From NCBI RefSeq assembly GCF_007655305.1, contig NZ_VLOG01000066.1, positions 1 through 64,000 on the forward strand: a stretch of DNA of 64,000 nucleotides, read 5' to 3'. Positions 43,363 to 53,097 of this stretch are shown in pieces; position 1 is the first letter of the stretch, and every line of letters begins with the position of its first letter. Under the pieces are notes generated by a model, which saw nothing but the letters and a program-made list of their open reading frames with translations, was not told where the DNA came from and did not search any database. The stretch comes from Algoriphagus algorifonticola (lineage in GTDB: Bacteria; Bacteroidota; Bacteroidia; Cytophagales; Cyclobacteriaceae). Both the position numbers and the translations under genes were made by a program.

Positions 43363-43589
43363 AACGATTATCCTTTATATCAGCGATTTGCGTTCTCCTC
43401 TTTTCAGCATTTCAATGCGATGAAGAGCTTCCACCTGATTGTTATGATTCAAGGTTAGTCAAGGATACTGCAGCTTGCTACCAAATCTATGCACCTGTAT
43501 GTGGGTGTAATGGGATTACCTATGGCAATGATTGTGAGGCTAGGTCCAGAGGGATTACTTCCTTTACCCAAGGTACTTGTGGGGATTAA
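43359..43589 (+). CDS. Kazal-domain small lipoprotein
   Basis: 76 aa. Short signal with Cys near residue 20 (AFQCDEEL) and one Kazal-type inhibitor domain: CYQIYAPVCGCNGITYGNDCEA and a final Cys in GTCGD. Kazal domains inhibit serine proteases. Probably periplasmic or surface. The ATG sits in the repeat copy, so its 5' leader is the repeat. Confidence 0.82.
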   Translation: MKRLSFISAICVLLFSAFQCDEELPPDCYDSRLVKDTAACYQIYAPVCGCNGITYGNDCEARSRGITSFTQGTCGD

Positions 43590-43596
43590 AAAAGTA

Positions 43597-43620
43597 AAGG
43601 CCTTCAGAAATGAAGGCCTT
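43597..43620. terminator. Hairpin between Kazal gene and glmS
   Basis: AAGGCCTTC / GAAGGCCTT around a 6-nt loop; serves the two converging genes although the T run is weak. Confidence 0.6.
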
Positions 43621-43625
43621 GGATA

Positions 43626-45467
43626 TTATTCAACTGTCACTGATTTTGCGAGGTTTCTAGGTTGGTCTACATTACAGCCTCTCATCACTGCGATGTGATA
43701 GGATAGCAATTGAAGAGGAATTACTGAAACCAATGGAGCAAAAGCTTCGTGAGTTTCCGGTATCTCTATGACGTGATCAGCCATACTTTTCACCTGAGTA
43801 TCTCCTTCAGTCACTACTGCAATTACTTTTCCTTTTCTTGCTTTCACTTCCTGAATGTTACTTACCACTTTCTCATAAGAACTATCCTGAGTAGCGATAA
43901 AGATTACTGGCATCTCCTCATCAATCAAGGCAATAGGACCATGCTTCATTTCCGCTGCAGGATAACCTTCCGCATGGATATAAGAGATTTCCTTCAGTTT
44001 CAAAGCGCCCTCCAAGGCTACAGGAAAGTTGTAACCTCTTCCCAGATAAAGTGCATTTCTCACGTCCTTGTATTCGGAAGCGATATATTCGATTTGCTTA
44101 TTTGTCTGCAAAGCTTTTTCCACTTTGGATGGAATAGCCGCAAGTTCATGCAGCAACTGGATGTAACGACTTTCCGGAAGCGTTCCTCTTTGGTAACCTA
44201 ACTTCAAAGCCATCATAGCCAAAACTGAGATTTGGGCCGTAAATGCTTTTGTTGAAGCTACTCCGATTTCTGGTCCCGCGTGAGTATAGGATCCGGCATG
44301 GGTTGTTCTTGGGATAGAAGAACCCACCACATTACAAACACCAAATATGGTTGCTCCCTTTGACTTTGCCAGTTCAATAGCAGCTAAGGTATCTGCGGTT
44401 TCTCCTGATTGAGAAATTGCGATTACAAAGTCTTTATCATTGATGACTGGGTTTCTGTATCTGAATTCAGATGCATATTCTACTTCTACAGGAACTCTGG
44501 CAAATTCTTCGAACAAATACTCAGCAACCAAGCCTGCATGCCAGGATGTACCGCAAGCCGTGATGATAATCCGCTCAGCATTTTGGAATTTGTTCATGTA
44601 ATCACGTAGACCACCTAAAACCAATCTTCCGGATTTTGCATCCAATCTTCCTCTCAAACAGTCAGCGATGGATTTGGGCTGCTCATAGATCTCCTTCAAC
44701 ATGAAGTGATCATAGCCTCCCTTTTCAATCGCTTCCAATTCCATCTCCAATTGATTGATGTATGGATTGGTCTCTACGTTTTCTATGGTTTTTACCTGAA
44801 GCCTATTATTACGGATTACAGCTATTTCGTAATCATCCAAATAAACCACCTTGTTGGTATACTCAATAATAGGGGTTGCATCGGAGGCCAGGAAATACTC
44901 ATCTTCTCCAACACCGATAACCAAAGGAGAACCTTTTCTAGCTGCAATGAGGGTATCAGGCTCTTCTTTGTTGATCAGAACGATAGCATAAGCGCCTACC
45001 ACCTTGTGCAGTGCCAGCCGCAATGCTTCTTCTAAAGAGCATTTATTATGAAGCTGAATGTCCTCAATGAATTTGATGAATACCTCAGTATCAGTTTCTG
45101 AATGAAACTTATATCCTTTCTGAATCAAGTCTTTCTTTAGGACCTCATAATTCTCAATAATCCCATTGTGGATCATTGCTAGTTTTTCGGAAGAAGAATA
45201 ATGAGGGTGAGCATTTACATCATTAGGTTCACCGTGAGTAGCCCATCTTGTATGACCGATTCCAATATTGGATTTGATATCACCATTGGACTCCAAGTGT
45301 TTTTCCAACTCAGAGACCTTTCCTTTCTTTTTATAAATACTAAGGCCATTATGATCCAGCAAAGCAACGCCTGCACTATCGTATCCTCTATACTCTAATC
45401 TTCTTAGACCTTTGATAATAATGGGAAGAGCTTCTTGCTGCCCCACATATGCTACAATTCCACACAT
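43626..45467 (-). CDS. glmS: Glutamine--fructose-6-phosphate aminotransferase (isomerizing)
   Basis: First step of amino-sugar synthesis for peptidoglycan and LPS. 613 aa. Catalytic Cys2 after Met (MCGIVAYVG), GHTRWATHGEPN in the glutaminase domain, two SIS domains (ITACGTSWHAGLVAEYL; ISQSGETADTLAA) and the C-terminal LAKSVTVE. Follows DUF4270, a conserved Bacteroidota order. Confidence 0.97.
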   Translation of the reverse strand: MCGIVAYVGQQEALPIIIKGLRRLEYRGYDSAGVALLDHNGLSIYKKKGKVSELEKHLESNGDIKSNIGIGHTRWATHGEPNDVNAHPHYSSSEKLAMIHNGIIENYEVLKKDLIQKGYKFHSETDTEVFIKFIEDIQLHNKCSLEEALRLALHKVVGAYAIVLINKEEPDTLIAARKGSPLVIGVGEDEYFLASDATPIIEYTNKVVYLDDYEIAVIRNNRLQVKTIENVETNPYINQLEMELEAIEKGGYDHFMLKEIYEQPKSIADCLRGRLDAKSGRLVLGGLRDYMNKFQNAERIIITACGTSWHAGLVAEYLFEEFARVPVEVEYASEFRYRNPVINDKDFVIAISQSGETADTLAAIELAKSKGATIFGVCNVVGSSIPRTTHAGSYTHAGPEIGVASTKAFTAQISVLAMMALKLGYQRGTLPESRYIQLLHELAAIPSKVEKALQTNKQIEYIASEYKDVRNALYLGRGYNFPVALEGALKLKEISYIHAEGYPAAEMKHGPIALIDEEMPVIFIATQDSSYEKVVSNIQEVKARKGKVIAVVTEGDTQVKSMADHVIEIPETHEAFAPLVSVIPLQLLSYHIAVMRGCNVDQPRNLAKSVTVE

Positions 45468-45522
45468 ATTGAAAAATTCTTTTTGTTTTCTAGAACTTGC
45501 ACAAAGAAACAGCTTTCATGCC

Positions 45523-45562
45523 AAAAAAAAGAATCCACTTTCTTAAAATTTGAAAGTGGACT
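45523..45562 (-). terminator. Terminator of the DUF4270 gene
   Basis: TCCACTTTC / GAAAGTGGA hairpin followed, on the minus strand, by a run of eight T. Confidence 0.8.
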
Positions 45563-45588
45563 CTTTTAGCTTCTTAAAAAGCAGTTTT

Positions 45589-46920
45589 TTATTTGATTTT
45601 TGAATAGATGGCTTTGACTTTGATTCTGTTCTTATTGACAATAAATTGTCTGAAAGATCTTTTAAAGTCATCTCCATTTGTTTCTGGAGAGTTACCGTAC
45701 AATAACCAGTCTTTTCTTTGAAGCTGATTTCTGTATAATGCGTTGGTATAAGAAGTAATTAACATACTGTACACCTTATCATTTGAGTTGTATCGGCCTA
45801 TTGCTGGTGCCCTTACAGCAGGCTCCTCATTACCTTCTGAAATCAACTCTATCTGAGGTTGACCATCCCTTTGAACTGTCAATGGCTGCTTATCACTTGC
45901 CCGGCTTAATCGCTCGTTAGTTCCATCTGTAAAGTAGCTTACAAAAAAAGAAGGAGGGTTTTGACCAGTTGGAACTTCATTTATTTCTCCTAAAACAAAT
46001 TCTACTTGCTGGAAAATAGCCCCATTTAAAGTGTCTAAGAAATTATCAAACGGAGCTGTATTAACTTTCATGGCAATCCCGAGATTCGCTTTAAGCCCAA
46101 CTAAATCTCCGGTATTGTAAGCTTTACCAGGTTCAGTAATTATCGATGTTGGAGTACCATTTCTGTCACTTTTTACTCCATTAAAACTCCTAGACGAGGA
46201 AGTATTGATTTCGTAAACTTGAGATAACGTATCTCCCTGATAATGGTAATAAATATCGAATTTGGTTTCAAACCCAAGGTTTACTCCAATAGTCGTATTC
46301 TGACCTTCCCCAGATTTGACTGCAATTCCTGGAAAGTATCTTCTAAAACTGAAAATATCATTGAATTCTGTTCCCCTTTTTAATTTTCCAAATAAATCCT
46401 CAGCGAAATCTTGATCTACTGGAAATGTTAAGGTTGTATCTTTTGTTTCACCAAAATTTACACTAGAAAAGGCCAATGGCTGTTCCTCAAATCGTAATTC
46501 GTTGAAATTATAATAGGAGGTGTCTAAAATTGGCTCTGCCAGCCTATGAATACTAAAGTATTTTGGTTGATCTAAGTTCCGACCATTAACACTAACCACA
46601 TCCAAACGGAAAAAAATAGAGTCCAAAATGGCTTCGCTTTTTGGTCTTTCCGCTCTGGAATCGAAATACATTCTCGAGTATCCAATTCCTGTGGTTTTTC
46701 CAAAATATGGATCAACTTCTTCACCAACTACCAATAATCCTTGATTGGTGGTGTTAAAAGAGTCCAATAACACAACTTCCGCAGGTAGATCGAATTCAGC
46801 GAAAAAAACACCCACTTGGTTGTTTCCCGGAGCTAATTCGAGTCCTACGGAAGCTGGATCGGAACAAGAACTAATTAGAATTGTAAATAGTAATCCCAAG
46901 CAGGCTAATTTAGCCCGCAA
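45589..46920 (-). CDS. DUF4270 family lipoprotein
   Basis: 443 aa if started at the TTG at 46920, which overlaps the stop of the glycogen-synthase-like gene by 11 bp and leads directly into a lipoprotein signal (LACLGLLFTILISSC). The ATG at 46983 would need a 74-bp overlap and 21 extra residues that are only the other gene's codons read in another frame. The mature part has GLELAPGNNQVGVFFAEF and IGYSRMYFDSRAERPKSEAILDSIFFRLDVV, typical of DUF4270. Function unknown; fixed neighbour of glgA-like and glmS genes. Confidence 0.85.
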   Translation of the reverse strand: MRAKLACLGLLFTILISSCSDPASVGLELAPGNNQVGVFFAEFDLPAEVVLLDSFNTTNQGLLVVGEEVDPYFGKTTGIGYSRMYFDSRAERPKSEAILDSIFFRLDVVSVNGRNLDQPKYFSIHRLAEPILDTSYYNFNELRFEEQPLAFSSVNFGETKDTTLTFPVDQDFAEDLFGKLKRGTEFNDIFSFRRYFPGIAVKSGEGQNTTIGVNLGFETKFDIYYHYQGDTLSQVYEINTSSSRSFNGVKSDRNGTPTSIITEPGKAYNTGDLVGLKANLGIAMKVNTAPFDNFLDTLNGAIFQQVEFVLGEINEVPTGQNPPSFFVSYFTDGTNERLSRASDKQPLTVQRDGQPQIELISEGNEEPAVRAPAIGRYNSNDKVYSMLITSYTNALYRNQLQRKDWLLYGNSPETNGDDFKRSFRQFIVNKNRIKVKAIYSKIK

Positions 46921-47722
46921 GATTTGTGTATATGCCGTAAAGCTCTTCGTGAGCTTGTTCTTCTTCGTCAATGCTGATTTCAAACTTCTTATCTTTTGAG
47001 AAATCTTCTATTAATTGAGTTAATTCGTCAGAAACTTCTCCGCCCTTCACTACTAAATCGGCATATTCCATACCCATACGAATAAAGCCTTCGAAGTCTT
47101 TGCTTTCCAAAGGTGCTAAAATAGTGTCATCAATGTCCACCATCTTAACCTTGTTTAACAAATCATCGCCAAAGGTATGAGAAAATCCGTTGTTGTAGAT
47201 AGCAAAAACTGATTTAGTGTCTTTGAATAATGGCTCATTCTTGTAAGTCGTCTTCAAATACATTGGAATCAAGGAAGTCATCCAGTCATTGCAATGTACA
47301 ATATCTGGTGCCCATCCCAATTTCTTGACAGTTTCGATTACTCCCTTACAGAAGAAAATGGCTCTCTCGTCATTGTCTTCATAGAATTTTTGCTGCTTGT
47401 CATGGAATACGCTCTTTCGCTGGAAGTAGTCCTCATTATCGATGAAGTAAACCTGAAGCTTAGCATTCGGAATGGAGGCTACCTTGATCACCAACGGCTT
47501 TTCTTCTTCACCAACAGCAATGTTAATTCCAGAAAGTCTTACAACTTCATGAAGTCTGTTTTTTCGCTCATTGATCAATCCAAACCGAGGTACCAAAATA
47601 CGGATTTCCATACCACGCTCTTGCATGGCTTGAGGAAGTGTTCGTAGGAAATTGGCTACTTCTGAAGTCTGGAGAAAAGGGTTGATTTCACTGGCAACGT
47701 AGAGGATACGTAATTTAGACAT
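46910..47722 (-). CDS. Glycogen/starch synthase-like protein, GT5 catalytic domain only
   Basis: 270 aa, about half the usual glycogen synthase length: only the N-terminal GT5 domain is present (ILYVASEINPFLQTSEVANFLRTLPQAMQERGMEIRILVPRFG, DIVHCNDWMTSLIPMYLK). The usual K-x-G-G-L loop reads TSEVANF, so ADP-glucose binding is questionable, and the C-terminal nucleotide domain is absent. The reading frame ends cleanly, and this short form is common in the phylum, so it is not a fresh truncation. Role unknown. Confidence 0.82.
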   Translation of the reverse strand: MSKLRILYVASEINPFLQTSEVANFLRTLPQAMQERGMEIRILVPRFGLINERKNRLHEVVRLSGINIAVGEEEKPLVIKVASIPNAKLQVYFIDNEDYFQRKSVFHDKQQKFYEDNDERAIFFCKGVIETVKKLGWAPDIVHCNDWMTSLIPMYLKTTYKNEPLFKDTKSVFAIYNNGFSHTFGDDLLNKVKMVDIDDTILAPLESKDFEGFIRMGMEYADLVVKGGEVSDELTQLIEDFSKDKKFEISIDEEEQAHEELYGIYTNLAG

Positions 47723-47848
47723 GCTATATATTTTTTATGTAAAGTGATAAACAACGGCACAAATATAATAAAAAAAGCCTGAAATGCCTTGTTTTTCTGG
47801 ATATTAATCTAGTTTTGCCTCTATTTACCCAAAAGTATCCCCTATCCC

Positions 47849-48697
47849 GTGCAGGTATTCCGTACAGGGGCCGATTGGAACAAAATCAGGCTCCAATTCA
47901 TTCAATCAAATAAATCCATAGGTCTCGTGCCGACAATGGGTGCCCTGCATCAAGGGCATTTGGATTTAGTAAAAAAATGTGGAGCTCAGGCAGATTGTAC
48001 AGTAGTTTCCATTTTCGTCAATCCTACTCAGTTCAATAATCAGGAAGACTTCGAAAAATACCCTTCCAGTGTAAAGGAGGACCTCGACCTTTTGGAATCA
48101 GCAGGAGTCCATTATGTGTTTTTACCAGAAGTTGGCACGATGTACCCCAGTTCTCCGGTGCTCAAATTAAATTTTGGCCACCTTGAAAGGATTTTAGAGG
48201 GGGCCTTTCGCCCAGGACATTTTAATGGAGTTGGAGTGATTGTGTCCAAGCTGTTTCACATCATTCGTCCCGATCTTGCCTTTTTTGGTCAAAAAGATTT
48301 ACAGCAAGTGGCAATCATTCAAACCTTGGTGAGAGACCTTTCTTTTCCTATTGAAATAATTGTAGTGCCTACCAGAAGAGAAGAGGATGGACTTGCCATG
48401 TCTTCAAGAAATAGACGCTTATCTGATCTGGAGAGAAAAACAGCCTTAATCATTTTTGAAAGTTTATCGGTAGCGGCGAAGGAACTGAAAGAAGGCAAGG
48501 AGTGGTTAGTTGTACAAGAACAAATCTTCCGACAGTTTCAAGAACAAGAATCCGTGAAACTCGAGTATTTCGAATTGGTAGAAAGAGAGGCTTTTGAAAT
48601 AAAAAAGCAGTTTGACCCACATCAAAAAATGGCAATTTGTGCTGCCGCTTATGTGGGAGAAATTCGATTGATCGATAACCTCATAATTAATTCTTAA
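47849..48697 (+). CDS. panC: Pantothenate synthetase
   Basis: Joins pantoate and beta-alanine (CoA pathway). 282 aa. Start is GTG at 47849. [18 protein letters not shown] (HIGH-like), [41 protein letters not shown] and MSSRNRRLS (KMSKS-like). 25 bp before panD, which provides beta-alanine. Confidence 0.96.
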   Translation: MQVFRTGADWNKIRLQFIQSNKSIGLVPTMGALHQGHLDLVKKCGAQADCTVVSIFVNPTQFNNQEDFEKYPSSVKEDLDLLESAGVHYVFLPEVGTMYPSSPVLKLNFGHLERILEGAFRPGHFNGVGVIVSKLFHIIRPDLAFFGQKDLQQVAIIQTLVRDLSFPIEIIVVPTRREEDGLAMSSRNRRLSDLERKTALIIFESLSVAAKELKEGKEWLVVQEQIFRQFQEQESVKLEYFELVEREAFEIKKQFDPHQKMAICAAAYVGEIRLIDNLIINS

Positions 48698-48702
48698 TTT
48701 TG
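48695..48702 (+). promoter_or_regulatory. Candidate internal -7 element before panD
   Basis: TAATTTTG fits TAnnTTTG and overlaps the panC stop region; no good -33 partner. panD may have its own promoter. Confidence 0.3.
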
Positions 48703-48722
48703 CGGCCGGAAAAACTAAGCCA

Positions 48723-49070
48723 ATGCAAATTCAAATCATGAAGTCAAAAATCCACCGGGTGAAAATCACTCAGGCGGAATTGCACTATGTCGGTTCAATT
48801 ACCATCGACGAAGACTTGATGGATGCGGCCAATCTCATTGAAAACGAAAAAGTCCAAATCGTCAATGTTAATAATGGAGAAAGGCTGGAAACTTATGTGA
48901 TCAAAGGGGAAAGAGGAAGTGGACAGATCTGCCTCAATGGTCCTGCAGCAAGAAAAGCTGCTGTTGGAGATATAGTCATCATTATCAGCTATGCAGGAAT
49001 GGACTTTGAAGAAGCGAAGAAATTTAAACCAGTGGTGATTTTTCCAGATGATCAAAACCGATTGATCTGA
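48723..49070 (+). CDS. panD: Aspartate 1-decarboxylase
   Basis: Makes beta-alanine from aspartate. 115 aa. The self-cleavage site is YVG-SIT: cleavage between Gly24 and Ser25 would create the pyruvoyl group. Start at 48723 gives the same distance to this site as in E. coli Pan[22 protein letters not shown] is typical. Overlaps the next gene by 1 bp (TGATG). Confidence 0.96.
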   Translation: MQIQIMKSKIHRVKITQAELHYVGSITIDEDLMDAANLIENEKVQIVNVNNGERLETYVIKGERGSGQICLNGPAARKAAVGDIVIIISYAGMDFEEAKKFKPVVIFPDDQNRLI

Positions 49071-50074
49071 TGTTACACCCTAGAATCAAACAAACAATCC
49101 AGATTTTGATCTCTTTGGCGATCGCAGTCTGGATTTTTTGGTTTTTGTATAAGGACATTGAGTTCAATAGCCTGGTGGAACAGATTTTTTCCAGTAATTG
49201 GGCTTGGATAGGTTTATCATTAGCCATTGCTTTGGGAGGTTATGCTTTGAGAGGCTGGAGGTGGACACTGCTCATTCAAGAAAATGAAGGAAAAAAAGTA
49301 ACTCTTTCCGACGCCTATCATGCCGTAATGGTCGGCTATCTGGCCAATATGATTGTTCCGAGAGCCGGAGAAGTAGCACGATGCGGGGTCCTATCCCGAA
49401 CCAATGGGATTTCCATTGGTCATCTTTTAGGGACGGTCATCTTAGAGCGATCTATAGACCTATTATTTTTGATTGCTACTATTCTATTGGCTTTTTTGGT
49501 GGAAAATGAGCTTTTCTTGAATCTAGCTGGTCAATTGGTAGACCTGGATAACTTAGGAGCTAAACTAGTTCAAAACCTTCCTTTGCTGCTGGGCGGAATT
49601 TTGGTTTTCTGTTTGGTCATTTATTTCATTCTAAGACGTTTTCGAGACAACGGATTTATACAAAAGATCCAGCACTTTCTTCGAGAATTGTATTCAGGCA
49701 TAAAAGGAATCTCGACTCTAAAAAATCCCATGGGTTTTTGGTTGAGCTCTGTAGTCATTTGGTTGATTTATTTTTTAACCATGTATACAGTTGCATTAGG
49801 GATTCAAAGTACTGCCAATTTGTCCAGCGGCGAAGTGCTCCTAGTCATGGTAATGGGAAGTATTGGCATGGTTGCACCGGTTCAAGGGGGTATAGGAACC
49901 TTTCATGCATTGGTGGCCTTTATTTTGATACAGTTGGGAATATCAGAAGTAGACGGGAAAATCTTTGCAGCCATTATTCATGGCACACAGGTAATTTTGG
50001 TTTTGGTGGCCGGCTTAATTAGCTGGGTCATTATGATTCAAAAACCAGCTTGGATAAAACCTGACAAAAGCTAA
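49070..50074 (+). CDS. Flippase-like integral membrane protein (LPG synthase TM-domain family)
   Basis: 334 aa with about eight transmembrane segments (LISLAIAVWIFWFLY, WIGLSLAIALGGYALRGWRW ...). The motif MVGYLANMIVPRAGEVARCGVLSR is typical of the UPF0104/lysylphosphatidylglycerol-synthase TM family; a late segment reads GSIGMVAPVQGGIGTFHALV. Probably moves a lipid or polyprenyl-linked substrate. Coupled to panD by a TGATG overlap. Confidence 0.87.
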   Translation: MLHPRIKQTIQILISLAIAVWIFWFLYKDIEFNSLVEQIFSSNWAWIGLSLAIALGGYALRGWRWTLLIQENEGKKVTLSDAYHAVMVGYLANMIVPRAGEVARCGVLSRTNGISIGHLLGTVILERSIDLLFLIATILLAFLVENELFLNLAGQLVDLDNLGAKLVQNLPLLLGGILVFCLVIYFILRRFRDNGFIQKIQHFLRELYSGIKGISTLKNPMGFWLSSVVIWLIYFLTMYTVALGIQSTANLSSGEVLLVMVMGSIGMVAPVQGGIGTFHALVAFILIQLGISEVDGKIFAAIIHGTQVILVLVAGLISWVIMIQKPAWIKPDKS

Positions 50075-50105
50075 CTTCGTATTCATTTCTGCAAACAAAA
50101 AAATT

Positions 50106-50795
50106 ATGTTACTGATATTAATTGTAGTCGTATTTGCAATCGCTGGCTTTGTAGTCAGCAGCAAGCTGAAAAGCAAGTTTAAAAAGTATTCTCAGACTGC
50201 TCTGGAGGCCAACCTTTCGGGTGCTGAGATCGCCAAACTTATGTTGGCAGATCATAATATTCATGATGTTCAGGTGGTTTCTGTTGAGGGGCAATTGACA
50301 GACCACTATAACCCTATGAATAGAACAGTAAACTTGAGTCCTGATGTATATTATGGAAGAAATGCCGCCGCAGCTGCTGTTTCAGCTCACGAATGTGGAC
50401 ACGCAGTACAGCATGCTACCTCTTACACCTGGCTCACACTTAGATCCAAGCTTGTTCCTTTGCAGAATATTTCCGGAAAGATTCTTAACGTAGTCTTAAT
50501 TGCCTCTTTGTTCGGTGGATTTGCCTTAGGTCTGCCCTATCAATTCATCGGATATATTGTAGTAGGTGCTTATGGTGTCATGACCTTATTCACCTTGGTT
50601 ACCCTTCCTGTTGAATTTGACGCATCTAACCGAGCTCTGGCATGGGTTCAAAACCGAAACATCGTCACCCGAACTGAATATGCCATGTCTAAAGACGCAT
50701 TGAAATGGGCTGCCATGACTTATGTGGTTGCTGCTCTTGCATCATTAGCTACTTTAGCTTACTACATATTTATTTTCTTTGGCAATCGGGATTGA
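50106..50795 (+). CDS. Membrane zinc metallopeptidase, YugP type
   Basis: 229 aa. N-terminal membrane helix, then YGRNAAAAAVSAHECGHAVQHATSY with the HECGH zinc motif, and three further membrane helices. Matches the neutral zinc metallopeptidase family PF04298. Cytoplasmic-membrane protease of unknown substrate. Terminator follows. Confidence 0.9.
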   Translation: MLLILIVVVFAIAGFVVSSKLKSKFKKYSQTALEANLSGAEIAKLMLADHNIHDVQVVSVEGQLTDHYNPMNRTVNLSPDVYYGRNAAAAAVSAHECGHAVQHATSYTWLTLRSKLVPLQNISGKILNVVLIASLFGGFALGLPYQFIGYIVVGAYGVMTLFTLVTLPVEFDASNRALAWVQNRNIVTRTEYAMSKDALKWAAMTYVVAALASLATLAYYIFIFFGNRD

Positions 50796-50818
50796 TTCAA
50801 ATCAAAATAAAATTCGGA

Positions 50819-50850
50819 AAGGGGCAACATTTTGCCCCTTTTCTTTTTTT
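50819..50850 (+). terminator. Terminator after the metallopeptidase gene
   Basis: AAAGGGGCAA / TTGCCCCTTT with a 4-nt loop and TCTTTTTTT tail. Confidence 0.88.
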
Positions 50851-50891
50851 ACTATAAATTCCGCAAACGAAAATAAACCCGATAAATAAAA

Positions 50892-52031
50892 ATGAATTTT
50901 CAACTGACAGAAGAGCACCTAGCAGTGCAGGAGGCGGCAAGAGAATTTGCAAATACTGAACTTTTGCCTGGGGTAATAGAAAGAGATACTGAAGCTAAGT
51001 TTCCAACTGAGCAAATCAAAAAAATGAGCGAGCTTGGATTTATGGGAATGATGGTGGACCCAAAATATAACGGTGGGGGAATGGATACCATTGCTTATGT
51101 CCTAGCTATGGAAGAGTTGTCAAAAATCGATGCCTCTGCTTCAGTCTCTATGTCAGTAAACAATTCTTTGGTGTGCTGGGGTTTGGAAAAGTACGGGACA
51201 GAAGAACAAAAAGAAAAATACCTGAAGAAACTAGCTACGGGCGAAGTTTTAGGTGCATTCTGCCTTTCCGAACCGGAAGCAGGTTCAGATGCTACTTCTC
51301 AAAGAACAGAAGCCACTAAAGAGGGTGATTATTATATTCTAAACGGAACCAAAAACTGGATTACAAACGGTTCTTCTGCAAGTGTTTATTTGGTTATTGC
51401 CCAAACAGACGCCAGCAAGGGACATAAAGGGATCTCGGTATTCATCGTGGAAAAAGGATGGGAAGGATTTGTAATTGGGAAGAAAGAGGACAAACTCGGA
51501 ATCAGAGGAAGTGATACCCACTCATTGATGTTTACGGATGTGAAAGTTCCTGCTTCCAATAGAATTGGGGAGGAAGGATTTGGGTTCAATTTTGCCATGG
51601 AAACCTTAAATGGAGGTAGAATTGGAATCGCTGCTCAGGCATTAGGAATCGCTGCCGGAGCCTATGAGATGTCTGTAGCATATTCCAAGGAAAGAAAAGC
51701 TTTTGGGAAGCCAATTAGTCAGCATCAAGCCATACAGTTCAAATTGGCTGATATGGCTACTCAGATTGAGGCTGCCCGAATGCTCGTATACAAAGCGGCT
51801 TGGTTAAAAGATCAGGGCGAAGATTATGCACATGCATCCGCTATGGCCAAACTATATGCATCTGAGGTTGCCATGAATGTAACAGTGGAAGCTGTACAAG
51901 TTCATGGAGGGTACGGTTATGTGAAAGAATATCATGTAGAAAGGCTGATGAGAGATGCTAAAATTACCCAGATATATGAGGGGACCTCAGAAATTCAAAA
52001 AATAGTCATATCTCGAGGACTGCTTAAATAG
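50892..52031 (+). CDS. Acyl-CoA dehydrogenase
   Basis: 379 aa flavoenzyme of fatty-acid or branched-chain oxidation. LGAFCLSEPEAGSDATSQRTEA (FAD/substrate), NGTKNWITNGSSA, AVQVHGGYGYVKEYHVERLMRDAKITQIYEGTSEIQKIVISR with the catalytic Glu in YEGTSE. Short-chain/butyryl type judging by overall pattern. Single gene ended by a terminator. Confidence 0.95.
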   Translation: MNFQLTEEHLAVQEAAREFANTELLPGVIERDTEAKFPTEQIKKMSELGFMGMMVDPKYNGGGMDTIAYVLAMEELSKIDASASVSMSVNNSLVCWGLEKYGTEEQKEKYLKKLATGEVLGAFCLSEPEAGSDATSQRTEATKEGDYYILNGTKNWITNGSSASVYLVIAQTDASKGHKGISVFIVEKGWEGFVIGKKEDKLGIRGSDTHSLMFTDVKVPASNRIGEEGFGFNFAMETLNGGRIGIAAQALGIAAGAYEMSVAYSKERKAFGKPISQHQAIQFKLADMATQIEAARMLVYKAAWLKDQGEDYAHASAMAKLYASEVAMNVTVEAVQVHGGYGYVKEYHVERLMRDAKITQIYEGTSEIQKIVISRGLLK

Positions 52032-52050
52032 TCTTCTTTTTACTTTTTGA

Positions 52051-52085
52051 AGGGCGCAATTGAATATAATTGCGCCTTTTTTAAT
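52051..52085 (+). terminator. Terminator after acyl-CoA dehydrogenase
   Basis: GGCGCAATT / AATTGCGCC hairpin with T6 tail, 19 bp after the stop. Confidence 0.88.
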
Positions 52086-52136
52086 TTATTTTAACGGATC
52101 CTGTAAAAATATTCGTTTTTTTAAATGGAAAAATTA

Positions 52137-52144
52137 TATTTTTG
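52137..52144 (+). promoter_or_regulatory. Candidate -7 element of the AraC-type gene
   Basis: TATTTTTG matches TAnnTTTG, 26 bp before the ATG; -33 element weak. Confidence 0.4.
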
Positions 52145-52170
52145 TATCTCAATTTTTCTGCAATAAAATC

Positions 52171-53097
52171 ATGGAATATTACAACAAGGTCATCGAATCG
52201 GTAAATGTAAGGTTTTTAAGGGGAAACAATTTTCAGATTGAAAAGCCCATTTCTATAGCCGACCACAAGGAATTTGACAATATGCTCATCTTGCTTCATC
52301 ACGGAAGCTTGAAGTTTGGAGAGGATCAGGAAATACTCAATGAAGGCGAAGTTCTTTTTCTTCCAGGAGAAAAAAAGACCTCGCTGACTTTTGGTGGAGG
52401 ATCCAAAAAGGCTGAGGTATCAATGGACAATTTCCTGGAAAACAAAAAGAAGTATCTTCAGAGTATCAGTTTTAAGGATATTCGCAATGTTCAGGAAGAC
52501 TGTGTTTCGATTGTTAGCTTTGAATCCAAGGTTTTCGATGTTGTAAACTTTTTCAATTCCTTAGATATTCCTGCTTTCATTATACGATTCAATGATAGAA
52601 TAGGAATGTTGATCGAAGATATCATGAAGGAGCTGGAGCAAAGCAGTGTAGGAAAAGAGAGAACTTTAAGAGCCTTAACAGAGGTGTTGGTGATTGAGCT
52701 GTTGAGACATATTCTGAAAAATCGTTTGTTCCTGGAAGAGCTTTCTACCAATGTTACCTATTTCAAAGACCCGAGGTTGATTGAGTTGTTCAAATTCATC
52801 AAATCAAACCTAGGTGGAGATTTATCCAATAAAGTATTGGCTCAGGTGGCCAATGTCTCAGAAGACTATGTGGGCCAATATTTCAAAATGCTGACAGGAA
52901 TCAATCCTCAGGATTACATAGAATACCAAAGAATGGAAGCAGCAGTTGACTTATTGAGAACAACCAAAAAATCCATTCGGGACATTGGAAAGGAAGTTGG
53001 GTACAAAGATACTGCTTACTTCTGTAGACGATTTAAGATGATGTATGGAGTTCCTGCAGGAAAAATGAGACGCAGAGAATCTTTAATTAACGTGTAA
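52171..53097 (+). CDS. AraC family transcriptional regulator
   Basis: 308 aa from ATG 52171; the longer frame would start inside the preceding terminator. The N-terminal ~190 residues resemble a cupin-like sensor (EILNEGEVLFLPGEKKTSLTF). The C-terminal ~100 residues carry two helix-turn-helix motifs (NKVLAQVANVSEDYVGQYFKMLTGINPQDYIEYQRMEAAVDLL; IRDIGKEVGYKDTAYFCRRFKMMYGVPAGKMRR). Its 3' end overlaps the converging GGGPS gene by 15 bp. Targets unknown. Confidence 0.92.
   Translation: MEYYNKVIESVNVRFLRGNNFQIEKPISIADHKEFDNMLILLHHGSLKFGEDQEILNEGEVLFLPGEKKTSLTFGGGSKKAEVSMDNFLENKKKYLQSISFKDIRNVQEDCVSIVSFESKVFDVVNFFNSLDIPAFIIRFNDRIGMLIEDIMKELEQSSVGKERTLRALTEVLVIELLRHILKNRLFLEELSTNVTYFKDPRLIELFKFIKSNLGGDLSNKVLAQVANVSEDYVGQYFKMLTGINPQDYIEYQRMEAAVDLLRTTKKSIRDIGKEVGYKDTAYFCRRFKMMYGVPAGKMRRRESLINV

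Noticed and set aside
46918..46983. ATG 46983 as start of the DUF4270 gene
   Set aside because: It would force a 74-bp overlap; the extra residues are not signal-like, while TTG 46920 leads directly into a lipoprotein signal.
52060..52170. Longer N-terminus for the AraC-type regulator
   Set aside because: The extension begins inside a transcription terminator and contains the -7 promoter element.
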